Assembly: GCF_902167145.1 (NCBI RefSeq)
Contig: NC_050097.1
Span: forward strand, 117,771,982-117,835,981
Length of the DNA: 64,000 bases
Origin: Zea mays
Lineage: Eukaryota > Streptophyta > Magnoliopsida > Poales > Poaceae
Direction: 5' to 3'
Part shown: positions 21,904-30,266 of the stretch, piece after piece
Numbering within the stretch: the stretch's first letter is position 1
Layout of the letters: each line of letters opens with the position of its first letter
Notes under the pieces: generated by a model
What the model saw: the letters and a program-made list of their open reading frames with translations, nothing else
Told to the model about the DNA's origin: nothing
Database searches by the model: none
Position numbers and translations under genes: made by a program

Positions 21904-22439
21904 CTAAAAAGAAAAGAAACATAGTTTACACATGAATATTACATGCAAGATATGGTCTTATATTTCACTGAATTTTTGGGACATGTGTATGGATTCAAGA
22001 ACAGTAAATGTGGTGTTCTTGTGGCAACAAGGGACGCTATCGTCACAATCATACACCGGAAAAAGTTGTGCAGAGACTATGGGAGTTTGGGACCAAGAGT
22101 GGTATCACGCACAACAAATCATGATGCTCAAAGACGTCAATAAATTCAGGTGTCCAATCATGACCAAGTTAATGCTTGCAATCAAAATACTATGGAACAG
22201 ATAGATAATAAGAGAAGGCAGAATGCTACTAACAACCCATGCGTGTAAGAGTGCATTCTGAAAGGCCATCGGCAAAGCATGTGCTGACAAAGATGCATGG
22301 CGCCTTTTCAACTGGACGGAGATGGATGAATTTTGGATCCTGATTAACTTGTGTCGGTAGACTAATTGCAAGAACACATGCTTTGCTGGCTTACAGAATC
22401 TAGTGTGTGCCCTACCCAGCCAAATGACACAACCAGTTG
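21904..22439. other. CACTA-D interior: captured or filler DNA, no gene recognised
   Basis: This follows the MYB exon on its 5' side and probably includes intron sequence taken with it. Small frames exist on both strands (21932-22204 plus; 22105-22509 minus) but none shows a domain, splice signals or composition that I can support as coding. Confidence 0.4.
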
Positions 22440-22850
22440 AGCAAAGAGCACTAGAGTCTTCATCAGTTGAAGTTCCAACATCTGCAATTGGATGCTTCCT
22501 ATTTGTCATACATATTCTTCTTGTGAACTAGTGAACCACAGTAGCCCAAACGCCCAATACATCTTATTTTCGTATGTTCCACATAAAAAAACCGAAAACA
22601 CTTAAATGAATCAAGTCCTAGTTGAATCCTAAACCTAAAAAAACTGCCTGATGTAGTACCAGTAAAGCAAAGGGTCAGCACAATTTCTTCATCAATTCAA
22701 ATTCCAAATTCTGCAAATTGGATTCATCCTATTTCACATGTACTCGGTACTTCATATTCAGCTTGTGAATCACAGTAGCTGAACTGCCCGAACACATAAT
22801 TTGTTTCCCTATGTTGGACCTAAAAATGACAGGGAAACCTTCGACTAATT
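22440..22850. repeat. Old 225-bp tandem duplication in CACTA-D
   Basis: The block starting AGCAAAGAG at 22440 resembles the block starting AGCAAAGGG at 22665. Shared landmarks are CTTCATCA, CTGCAA.TTGGAT, CTTGTGAA and CACAGTAGC, with many substitutions and small indels. The duplication is much older than the transposon insertion itself. Confidence 0.65.
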
Positions 22851-23087
22851 ATAAAGTTCTAAATTGAAATCATAAAAAAGAAATTGAGTTACAAAAAATG
22901 ATAGTAAAATTCAAATAAGTAACAAACAGATGCACCGACTAATTATTACGACTGCTCCATATCTTTAGAAAAAATGCTCAAGACATTAAAAAGTAAAAAT
23001 CCACGACGACATAATTAACGTATCAAAAAGACAGAAAACATCTAGTCTTCTAGCGAGAATACTACATCATTTGTTGGCATTGGAAGC

Positions 23088-23580
23088 ATGTCCCTAGCAA
23101 CATTACTTTACGATGTTTGTGATCACTATGACATTCAGAGCAAAGGCAGTGTTCGATATGGGATGACTGAACTGACACAATGGTGGCTCAATGCTTTTAG
23201 TTTAGGAAACAGTGGCATGGCAGTTAAGTCACAGCCAAACATTCAAAGGAACTCCATGAACAGATTAAGGGGATTATCGTTCATACTGGTGTACGATAAA
23301 GGCAAGGAGAATATAGTGGCTGATACATTTTCACAAGGGGGTTCACTTATGGCTAGGTATGGTGACCTTGCTGTTCAAATAGATATACCTAACTCTGTTG
23401 TGACTAATTCCTATGCTCTGGATATGTTGCCAATAGTGACCACCCACAGTCCACATGGGGTGGTGTACTCAGTTCAGTGGGGCAAAGTTATAAGGCTCCA
23501 TCAGTTTGGGATGCAGTGTTTAGTTTCTGAGCAAGCGAAAGAAGAGCAGCAGGTTCGTTTGCCAATTGTCTCATACCTGT
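23088..23580 (+). pseudogene. Reading frame containing a captured Ty3 RNase H fragment
   Basis: A frame opens with ATG at 23088 and stays open past 23580 into the GC-rich leader. Residues about 55-90 (MNRLRGLSFILVYDKGKEN, IVADTFSQGGSL) resemble the end of a Ty3-type RNase H, where a KGKEN.VADALSR pattern is usual. The following MARYGDLAVQIDIP is consistent with the stretch after it. The preceding part (LYDVCDHYDIQSKGSVRYGM) I do not recognise. It runs opposite to the transposon genes and joins unrelated pieces, so it is best read as captured debris and not a functional gene. Confidence 0.45.
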
Positions 23581-24030
23581 TTCGTTTGCCAAGTTCTGGC
23601 GGCGATCAGAGCTCACGTCCCGGCGTCTGCGCACACCGGTGGCCAGGGGCCATCACAAGGCTGAGCTGTGGTCTATGGAGGGCAAGGAGGAGGCGGTCGG
23701 GAGCCCCTACCGTCCGTGGCCCCCTCTCGCGTGGCGCGGCTCCTTGGGACGGGAGCGACGGAAACGGAGCGGAGCGGGTGAAAGCGGTGGACCGGTGGAG
23801 GTGGACTGGAGAGCCCGAGCGAGGTGACGGCGAGGGAGGTGGACCGGGTGACGGCGAGGGAGGACGGCGGGCGGCGTTGCGGCGTTGCGGCAAGGGAGGA
23901 CGGCGGGCGGCGTTGCGGCGAGGGAGGACCGGAGGCGGCGATGGCGGCGCGGAGACAGAGGGCGGGCGGGCGGCGGCGCAAAGAGGAATTGAAGTGCGAG
24001 ACGAGCGAGAGAGAGAAAGTGGGCTGAGGC
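23581..24030 (-). other. GC-rich leader of CACTA-D with 27-bp tandem repeats
   Basis: Composition switches sharply to GC-rich at about 23600. Between 23858 and 23935 units of about 27 bases built on GGGAGGACGGCGGGCGGCG repeat nearly three times. Long frames on both strands here are composition artefacts. The position (5' side of the minus-strand transposon genes, next to the subterminal repeats) matches the GC-rich, methylation-prone promoter and first exon known from maize En/Spm. Confidence 0.55.
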
Positions 24031-24280
24031 CGACTAACAGACCACTATGTTCGTCGGTCTGGCTATGACCGACGAAAATAGAGCTTATTTTCGTCGGCCT
24101 CGGGGCCCACGAAAATATCTTTCCTATTTTCGTGGGCAGGCCGACGAAAATATGTACTGGCCCACGAAAATAAGCCAAATTTTCGTCGGTCCCGAGGGCC
24201 GACGAAAATAACTAAGTAATTTCGTGGGCCAACCGACGAAAATAGCTAGGCCCACGAAAATTTATGCGTTTCCTGTAGTG
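24031..24280. repeat. Right subterminal repeats and terminal inverted repeat of CACTA-D
   Basis: Dense TTTTCGTCGG/CCGACGAAAA and TTTTCGTGGGC/GCCCACGAAAA units, about ten, lead to the end GCGTTTCCTGTAGTG at 24280. This is the 5' (promoter) end of the element. Confidence 0.9.
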
Positions 24281-24504
24281 AACTCCAGGTTATTACTTAT
24301 CTATTCGCCGTTCATTGATTATTATATATCTTCTCTTTTCAGTACATGCAGACTCAGCTAGATGATGAAATGAGGCAACGTGAGGAGATGGAGAAGAGGA
24401 TGGCGGAGATGTTTTAGTACATGCAGAGCCTTGGCGCTGCATCCAGTTTTGCTCCTCCACCTCCATTGTTCCCTATAGCTGACCGTGCTCAGTTCTATAC
24501 TCCC
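24281..24504 (+). pseudogene. Last transposase exons of CACTA-A
   Basis: After the duplicated AAC, bases 24284-24288 finish the exon interrupted at 18536 and GT follows at 24289. The next exon starts after CTTTTCAG at 24343 and reads MQTQLDDEMRQREEMEKRMA, a short coiled coil, then a TAG where CACTA-B has CAG (Gln). It continues ASSFAPPPPLFPIADRAQFY to a donor CCC-GTGAGT at 24505. It matches 29147-29299 of CACTA-B. Confidence 0.75.
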
Positions 24505-24904
24505 GTGAGTATCAAAATTCTAGTACTGTATGATATATATTCATCTGGTCTCACACAACCCTTATGGATCACCTAGCCCATCACCGAACCAATCCAGTCG
24601 CCCACCTCGCTGAGATACTTTGTGCACATGATCTTATGTTTGTTGGTGTTGTTAATACTTTGTGAGATAACTTGGTTTGAACTTGTTGATGTTAGTAATG
24701 CTTTGTGAGATACTTGAGACTTACGTTTGTGAGTGTTGGAGACTTATGTTTGTGTTCGAACTTGTTTGATGTGGTGATATTTGTGAGATTTATGGTCTTT
24801 GTGAGATATGTGGTGTGTATAATGTATGTGATGATTCTGTGATATCTGTGATCTATATGTGATGATTATGTGATATATCTTCTGTTTGTTTAGATTGAAT
24901 AATA
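24505..24904. other. 3' non-coding part of CACTA-A
   Basis: T- and G-rich DNA with repeated TTTGTGAGATA-type phrases. It corresponds in reverse to 28740-29146 of CACTA-B. I see no gene or RNA. Confidence 0.5.
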
Positions 24905-25430
24905 AAAACAAATAAAAACAGTATTTTGGTCACTTTGTCGAGTGTAACACTCGACAAAGAGGTACTTTGCAGAGTGTCATGACTATAGCACTCGACAAAG
25001 AAGACACACCTGGGAACCGATAAAGCTTCTTTGCCGAGTGCTGTGTCCGAGGTACTCGGCAAAGAAGCAACCTTTGGCGAGTACCTCCTAATGCACTCAA
25101 CAAGAGACTGTCAAAGAGATTCACAAGGAACTTTTTTGCCGAGTGCCAGTATCATAGACACTCGGCAAAGAGGGGACTTTTGCCGAGTGTCAGAGAGGAC
25201 ACTCGCCAAAGTCTCCGTCACCGTCATTTGGTGTCGTGACGACGACTTTTATTTACCGAGTAACATATGACACTCAGCAAAGCCTTTGCCAAGTGACTGA
25301 CAAAAAGTACTCGGCAAAAAAGTTGTTGCTGATGTATAGTTTGCCGAGACTTCTTACCGAGAGTCACACTCGATAAAGATTTTCCGAGTGTTTTTAAGTC
25401 TAAAGCACTCGGTAAAACAGTCCAGTAGTA
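24905..25430. repeat. Right subterminal repeats and end of CACTA-A
   Basis: At least fifteen copies of TTTGCCGAGTG-type motifs and complements alternate as inverted pairs enclosing 10-20 bases, ending in TCCAGTAGTA at 25430. The array aligns in reverse with 28150-28695. Terminal base A in place of G would weaken transposase recognition. Confidence 0.85.
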
Positions 25431-25851
25431 ATTTACGTCAAAAATACCGCTGCATCTGCATGCATGTCTTGGTTGGTCTATATATAACGCATACACAAAT
25501 ACTCGGTTCGCTCTAAACTATTAGTTGTTTTAGCATTTTAATAAATTTATATAAAACTTAATATATATGTTTTATATAATGTCTAAATTTATTGTCATCC
25601 ATTTAAATATAGATATAAAATTTGAATACTAAAATGATTAATATCTTAGAACACAGGGAGTAACAAAGCTGATAACAATACTCTTGCTCTGCTAATAAGC
25701 TCCAGCAGCTAGCAACATATCGTCATGAATAAGATCACTTAGCTAGTCCTTCATCCTCCGATCAGTGATACACACGCACTTGAGTTGCGTTTGGTGAGGT
25801 GAGAGCGCTAATAATTAAGCAATAAATTAGAGGAAGAGGAGGAGGGTAGCC
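25431..25851 (+). other. Upstream region of the P450 gene
   Basis: This is the whole spacer between CACTA-A and the gene. 25540-25670 is very AT-rich and ends CTTAGAACACAGGGAGTAAC, which resembles a degenerate miniature-transposon end; I could not find a matching opposite end. ATATAAAA at about 25613 is a possible TATA box but lies 235 bases upstream of the ATG. The last 150 bases look like a 5' leader (GCTCCAGCAGCTAGC...). Confidence 0.4.
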
Positions 25852-27588
25852 ATGAAAGAGCAGCAGCCCCGCCCCCGCCCAAGCATCATGTTCGTCCTGT
25901 CGTCGCTCGCCAAGAATAACCCAGAGGCCGTGCTGGCGCTCATCGCGGTGGTCACCGTCGTCGCCCTGCGCCACTTGATCTCCTCATGGCGGCAACAGGC
26001 CCCGCTGCCCCCGTCACCGACGAGCCTCCCAGTGATCGGGCACCTGCACCTGCTCCGACCGCCGGTGCACCGCACCTTCCAGGAGCTGGCGTCCCGGATC
26101 GGTCCGCTGATGCACATCCGCCTCGGCTCCACGCACTGCGTGGTGGCCAGCAGCCCGGAGGTGGCCAGCGAGCTCATCCGCGGCCACGAGGGCAGCATCT
26201 CGGAGCGGCCGCTCACGGCGGTGGCCCGCCAGTTCGCGTACGACTCGGCCGGCTTCGCCTTCGCGCCCTACAACACGCACTGGCGCTTCATGAAGCGCCT
26301 CTGCATGTCGGAGCTGCTCGGCCCGCGCACCGTGGAGCAGCTGCGCCCCATCCGCCGCGCCGGCACCGTGTCCCTGCTCGGCGACCTGCTGGCGTCGTCG
26401 GCGCGCGGGGAGACGGTGGATCTCACCCGCCATCTCATCCGCCTCTCCAACACCTCCATCATCCGGATGGTGGCCAGCACCGTGCCCGGCAGCGTCACCG
26501 ACGAGGCGCAGAAGGTGGTCAAGGACGTGGCCGAGCTCGTGGGCGCCTTCAACGTCGACGACTACATCGCCGTGGTCCGTGGCTGGGATCTCCAGGGCCT
26601 CCGCAGGAGAGCCGCTGACGTCCACCGCCGCTTCGACGCGCTGCTGGAGGACATCCTGAGGCACAAGGAGGAGGCGAGGGCGGCGCGAAGGCTCGACCAA
26701 GACGATGGACAAGGAATAAGCAGCAAGCAGGACAAAAAGCAGGCCACGCACAGCAAGGACCTGCTCGATATCCTCATGGACAAGGCGGAGGACCAGGCGG
26801 CGGAGGTCAAGCTCACCCGGGAAAACATCAAGGCCTTCATCATCGTAAGATCTATCTATCATGCTTTTTTTATTCTTTACTTGTCGTCATGCTTGCTTTT
26901 TTTAATTATAGTATATTATATACATATGCATGCACATGCACTGCAGGACGTGGTGACTGCTGGTTCAGACACGTCGGCCGCCATGGTAGAGTGGATGCTG
27001 GCGGAGCTGATGAACCACCAGGAGACGCTGCGCAAGGTGGTGGAAGAGATCGACGCGGTGGTCGGCGGCGACAGGATCGCCAGCGAGGCGGACTTGCCGC
27101 GGCTGCCGTACCTGATGGCTGCGTACAAGGAGACGCTGCGTCTGCACCCAGCGGCGCCCATCGCGCACCGACAGTCGTCGGAGGAGATGGTGGTGCGCGG
27201 CTTCACGGTGCCGCCGCAGACGGCGGTGTTCATCAACGTGTGGGCCATCGGGCGCGACCCGGCGTACTGGGAGGAACCCCTAGCGTTCCGGCCGGAGCGA
27301 TTCATGCCCGGCGGCGCCGCCGAGAGCCTGGAACCCCGCGGGCAGCACTTCCAGTACATGCCATTCGGCAGCGGCCGCCGGGGATGCCCCGGCATGGGCC
27401 TGGCGCTGCAGTCCGTGCCGGCCGTGCTGGCGGCGCTCGTGCAGTGCTTCCACTGGGCCACCGTCGACGGCGACGGGGGGGTGAACAAGATCGACATGTC
27501 GGAGTCGGACGGGCTGGTGTGCGCTCGCAAGAAGCCGCTTCTGCTCCGCCCCACACCTCGCCTGACCCCCTTCCCGGCCGTCGTCTAG
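25852..27588 (+). CDS. Cytochrome P450, CYP93 family (CYP93G-like), two exons
   Basis: A haem-thiolate monooxygenase of the endoplasmic reticulum. Exons 25852-26844 and 26947-27588 join in phase 0 to 544 residues, usual for plant A-type P450s. Residues about 22-45 form the membrane anchor, then the hinge PLPPSPTSLPVIGHLHLL. Further landmarks are FAPYNTHWRFMKRLCMSELL, I-helix AGSDTS (336-341), K-helix ETLR (393-396), FRPERF (445-450) and the haem loop FGSGRRGCPG with Cys478. All key residues are present. The N-terminal half resembles CYP93, whose grass CYP93G members act on flavanones (flavone synthase II, flavanone 2-hydroxylase). Family is fairly sure; substrate is inference. Start: ATG 25852, but Met13 (25888), just before the anchor, is also possible. 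High GC3 is normal for grass genes. It lies between two inverted CACTA elements. Confidence 0.9.
   Translation: MKEQQPRPRPSIMFVLSSLAKNNPEAVLALIAVVTVVALRHLISSWRQQAPLPPSPTSLPVIGHLHLLRPPVHRTFQELASRIGPLMHIRLGSTHCVVASSPEVASELIRGHEGSISERPLTAVARQFAYDSAGFAFAPYNTHWRFMKRLCMSELLGPRTVEQLRPIRRAGTVSLLGDLLASSARGETVDLTRHLIRLSNTSIIRMVASTVPGSVTDEAQKVVKDVAELVGAFNVDDYIAVVRGWDLQGLRRRAADVHRRFDALLEDILRHKEEARAARRLDQDDGQGISSKQDKKQATHSKDLLDILMDKAEDQAAEVKLTRENIKAFIIVRSIYHAFFILYLSSCLLFLIIVYYIHMHAHALQDVVTAGSDTSAAMVEWMLAELMNHQETLRKVVEEIDAVVGGDRIASEADLPRLPYLMAAYKETLRLHPAAPIAHRQSSEEMVVRGFTVPPQTAVFINVWAIGRDPAYWEEPLAFRPERFMPGGAAESLEPRGQHFQYMPFGSGRRGCPGMGLALQSVPAVLAALVQCFHWATVDGDGGVNKIDMSESDGLVCARKKPLLLRPTPRLTPFPAVV
26845..26946 (+). 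other. Intron of the P450 gene (102 bases, no stop in frame)
   Basis: Donor ATC-GTAAGA at 26845, acceptor CTGCAG ending at 26946. It falls just before the oxygen-binding I-helix motif, the conserved intron position of A-type plant P450s. The sequence is AT-rich in contrast to the exons. Because its length is divisible by three and it has no in-frame stop, a genomic translation reads through it and adds 34 spurious residues. Confidence 0.9.
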
Positions 27589-28140
27589 CGTGTCTTCCAT
27601 GGCAAAATACCGTCTATACCAACCTCTACCATTACCAGCACGTACGGAATCGAAGAATATATGTGGATACATACCAAGCATTAATTATGTATAAATCACA
27701 TTATTATATGTGATGTGCAAGATTGTCTTGCATGCATGCTCGATCTTTGTTAAGCTAGCGTGTATTTCACCAGCACCAACGCTGACATGACATGATCTAT
27801 GATCTATCCACACCATCTCTCTCAGCAGGCAAAACACACGCAATGTTCGTCCAAACCACGTCTATTGTTTTGGGATTGGATACCAAACAGTTTGACAAAT
27901 CACATCCGTACCGATCGAATACAGCGCTTCGCTTTCGTTTCATGCCTTCCTGAGAAAGCTGGTAGGATCGGATTTCCACTTCGGTCACCAACAACACAAC
28001 CTAACTAAAATTAGACAAGAAGCTTTAATTTCCCGATTTATTCTATTTCAAAATAAACAAAGCGCATAAAAGTGTCACAATTCATTTGCATGATTCGCTA
28101 CCGGACACAGCTGCTTTGCTAAAAACATTCGTCAAACTTT
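27589..28140. other. 3' flank of the P450 gene
   Basis: This is presumed to be 3' untranslated sequence and spacer. There is no further gene, no repeat array and no clear polyadenylation motif beyond general AT-richness. CACTA-B begins somewhere near its right edge; no terminal repeat of that element can be found. Confidence 0.5.
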
Positions 28141-28149
28141 TTGCCTCTC

Positions 28150-28695
28150 ATACTCGATAAAAAAGTCTCATCGAACTGTGCATCAGCAACGGCTTCATTG
28201 CCGAGTATTTATTTCAGACACTCGACAAAGACTTTGCCGAGTATTTATTATCGGACACTCAGCAAAAAAAGTCGTCGTCACGATGCCAAGTGACGAAGAC
28301 TTTACCGAGTGTCACCTATGACTCTCGGCAATGGCTCCCTCCATGTCGAGTGTCTTCTGTACCAGCCCTCGACAAAGAAGCCCCCGTGAGCCACTTTGTC
28401 AGTTCCTTTGCCAAGTGTATTTGGAGGAACTCGGCAAAAAGTTTCCGTCTTTACCGAGTGCCACCTCGACTAGCCCTCGGCAACGGGAGCACCAGTGGGC
28501 TCCTTTGATGGTCTCTTTGTCGAGTGCATTATGTGGCACTCGGCAAAGGTTGTTTCTTTGCCGAGTACTATGATCGTGACACTCGGCAAAGAAGCTTTAT
28601 CGGTTCCCAGGTGTACATTCTTTGTTGAGTGTTGTGGTCGTGGCACTCGGCAAAGTACCTCTTTGCCGAGTGTAACACTAGGCAAAGTGACCAGA
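28150..28695. repeat. Subterminal repeats of CACTA-B
   Basis: Roughly twenty TTTGCCGAGTG-type units and complements in alternating orientation, from ACTCGATAAAAAAGTC to CACTAGGCAAAGTG. They mirror the CACTA-A right end. Confidence 0.85.
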
Positions 28696-29146
28696 ATACC
28701 CCTTTTATTTGTTTTTATTATTCCATACAAAGAAACAAAGATATATAACATAATCATCACAGATATCACAGAATCACCACATACATCATACACACCACAT
28801 ATCTCACAAAGACCATAAATCTCACAAATATTACCACATCAAACAAGTTCGAATACAAACTTAAGTCTCAAACACTCACAAACATAAGTCTCAAGTACCT
28901 CACAAAGCATTACCAACATCAACAAGTTCAGACCAAGTTATCTCACAAAGTATTAACAACACCAACAAACATAAGATCATGTGCACAAAGTATCTCAGCG
29001 AAGTGGGCGGCTGGACTAGTTTGGCAATGGGCTAGGCGATCCATGAGGGTTGTTTGATGCCACTAATTGTCCCTGCACAAAGAAGAGATTGCATGTGTGA
29101 GACCAGATGAATATATATCATGCAGTACTAGAATTTTGATACTCAC
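28696..29146. other. 3' non-coding part of CACTA-B
   Basis: The reverse counterpart of 24505-24900: A- and C-rich with repeated TATCTCACAAA phrases. No gene is seen. Confidence 0.5.
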
Positions 29147-30266
29147 AGGAGTATGGAATTGAGCAGGGTCAGCTGAAGGGAACAACAGAGGTGTAGGAGC
29201 AAAACCGGATGCGGAGCCAAGGCTCTGCATGCACTGAAACATCTCCGCCATCCTCTTCTCCATCTCCTCACGTTGCCTCCTTTCATAATCTAGCTGAGTC
29301 TATAATATTTCGCCCTAATATTATGATAATGAAAAGAGAATATATATAGTAATCAATGAATGGCGAATAGATTAGTAATAACCTGCAGTTTTTGTATCTG
29401 ATGATGTGACATGTCCTGCCAAGGTCATATGGCTGGGCTCGCGCTCGCGCTACTTGCTCGCACCTGAGACAGAGTGGGAGTGGAGGACGAGTCGATTGCC
29501 TTGTCCGCAATCCAGTACCACCCATGCATATTGCCTCCTCCGACCCTCATGAGGACATCTCCGTCCATGTCCTCGGTCCTTGGATCGTAATCTGGCCCAT
29601 GGACCTTATGTGCCATGGCAGTGTATTCCATAAGGCGGTTGTAGATGGAGGGGTTGCTATACGCCTCGGGACCGTCCTCCGGGTTGTAGGTGACGTCGGA
29701 TGTCGCCTTGCCCTTGTGAGTCATAGCATAAACCAAGAAGATGGAGCAAGGCTATCCACCATGTGACACTGACTGCGAGAAAATCAACGAGATGATTAGA
29801 AATCATGCCTAATCAAAAGTTATATACCTAAATAAAAAGAGCGCGTACCCATGCTTCTACGTATTTGTCAAGGTTGCGGCTACCTTGGTGGTGGGAGGGA
29901 CCTTCCATCATCAGACATCGTTCCTGGCTAGCGTTGTGTGCCTCGTTCCACGCAGGCGAGCACCACCTCTGCACCATCTGCTCCAGCACTGAGGATGTGC
30001 GGCGCACCAAGAAAGAATCATCTACAAAAAACAAGTAAAAGAATTATCAAAAGATAAAATTAAGCATATTTAATATGAATATTAAAGTTATGTATTTACC
30101 TGCAAGTACTGGTCCCAAGTCAACGACATGGTTCGGGCGTCCTGCTTGCTCACCCTCTCCCCAAGGACGAAGCCGTGGTAAGTGATGATGGCCTAGATTC
30201 GCGCCTCGGAGTGCATGTCCACAACGAGCTTCTTACAGCTCGTGGTAGCCAATACATCTGCCCTGG
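29147..30266 (-). pseudogene. CACTA-B transposase (Ptta/En/Spm type), four exons visible, 5' end missing
   Basis: Read right to left. Exon 30100-30266 (truncated by element C) gives DMHSEARI, a TAG, then AIITYHGFVLGERVSKQD and a donor GTAAAT. Exon 29849-30021 gives MVQRWCSPAWNEAHNASQER then PSHHQGSRNLDKYVEAW. Exon 29393-29772 gives AMTHKGKATSDVTYNPEDGP and DVLMRVGGGNMHGWYWIAD. Exon 29147-29299 gives the coiled coil RRQREEMEKRMAEMFQCMQ. Each exon has an AG acceptor and a GT donor where visible. Together they are the conserved plant Ptta/En/Spm transposase domain. Only one nonsense codon is visible, so this is the better template for judging CACTA-A. Confidence 0.8.

Larger units (their letters stand above)
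18537..24280 (-). mobile_element. CACTA-D: second CACTA transposon with captured gene pieces
   Basis: Both ends are intact: CACTACAAGAAACGC at 18537 and, read inward from 24280, CACTACAGGAAACGC. The inverted termini stay alike over about 32 bases with two mismatches. The 3-bp target AAC is at 18534-18536 and 24281-24283. Subterminal repeats use TTTTCGTCGG/CCGACGAAAA, a different motif from CACTA-A, so it is a separate family. Minus-strand remnants of both transposon genes are present: TNP2-like (20937 to 19542) and TNPA-like (19424 to about 18787). Both are internally deleted. Between the GC-rich leader and TNP2 lie captured sequences, including a REVEILLE-type MYB exon. The element is 5,744 bp and non-autonomous. 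Confidence 0.93.
2953..25430 (+). mobile_element. CACTA-A: En/Spm-type transposon, split by two younger insertions
   Basis: The element's own sequence is 2953-3763, 17598-18536 and 24281-25430, about 2.9 kb. It is interrupted by the Cinful/Zeon-like retrotransposon and by CACTA-D. Both ends carry many copies of the grass CACTA subterminal motif (TTTGCCGAGTG or variants) in both orientations. The right end reads TCCAGTAGTA at 25421-25430, where a working end would be ...TAGTG, so the last base is mutated. No left terminal repeat is recognisable and the LTR at 370-2952 may have removed it. The plus-strand coding remnants match a plant Ptta/En/Spm transposase domain but contain stop codons. The copy is non-autonomous and dead. 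Confidence 0.8.
28141..30266 (-). mobile_element. CACTA-B: relative of CACTA-A in inverted orientation, truncated
   Basis: It carries the same subterminal repeat family and the same transposase exons as CACTA-A, on the minus strand. Its left part (28150-28695) aligns with the reverse of 24905-25400, down to shared phrases such as AAGCTTTATCGGTTCCCAGG. The terminal CACTA repeat at the left is not recognisable. On the right it is cut at 30266 by element C, inside a transposase exon. The coding part is better kept than in CACTA-A but still has a stop. Together the two elements face each other across the P450 gene. Confidence 0.82.

Noticed and set aside
23606..24178. 190-codon minus-strand Pro/Arg/Ser frame in CACTA-D
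   Set aside because: Made of the GC-rich tandem repeats and subterminal repeats; no protein character.
25540..25670. Possible miniature inverted-repeat transposon in the P450 promoter
   Set aside because: Only one end-like motif (ACAGGGAGTA) is visible; no matching opposite end or TA duplication found.
26014..26862. 282-codon minus-strand frame opposite P450 exon 1
   Set aside because: Shadow of a high-GC3 coding exon; the P450 motifs are on the plus strand.
26889..27713. 274-codon plus-strand frame over P450 exon 2
   Set aside because: Out-of-frame GC-rich shadow that starts inside the intron and runs past the real stop.
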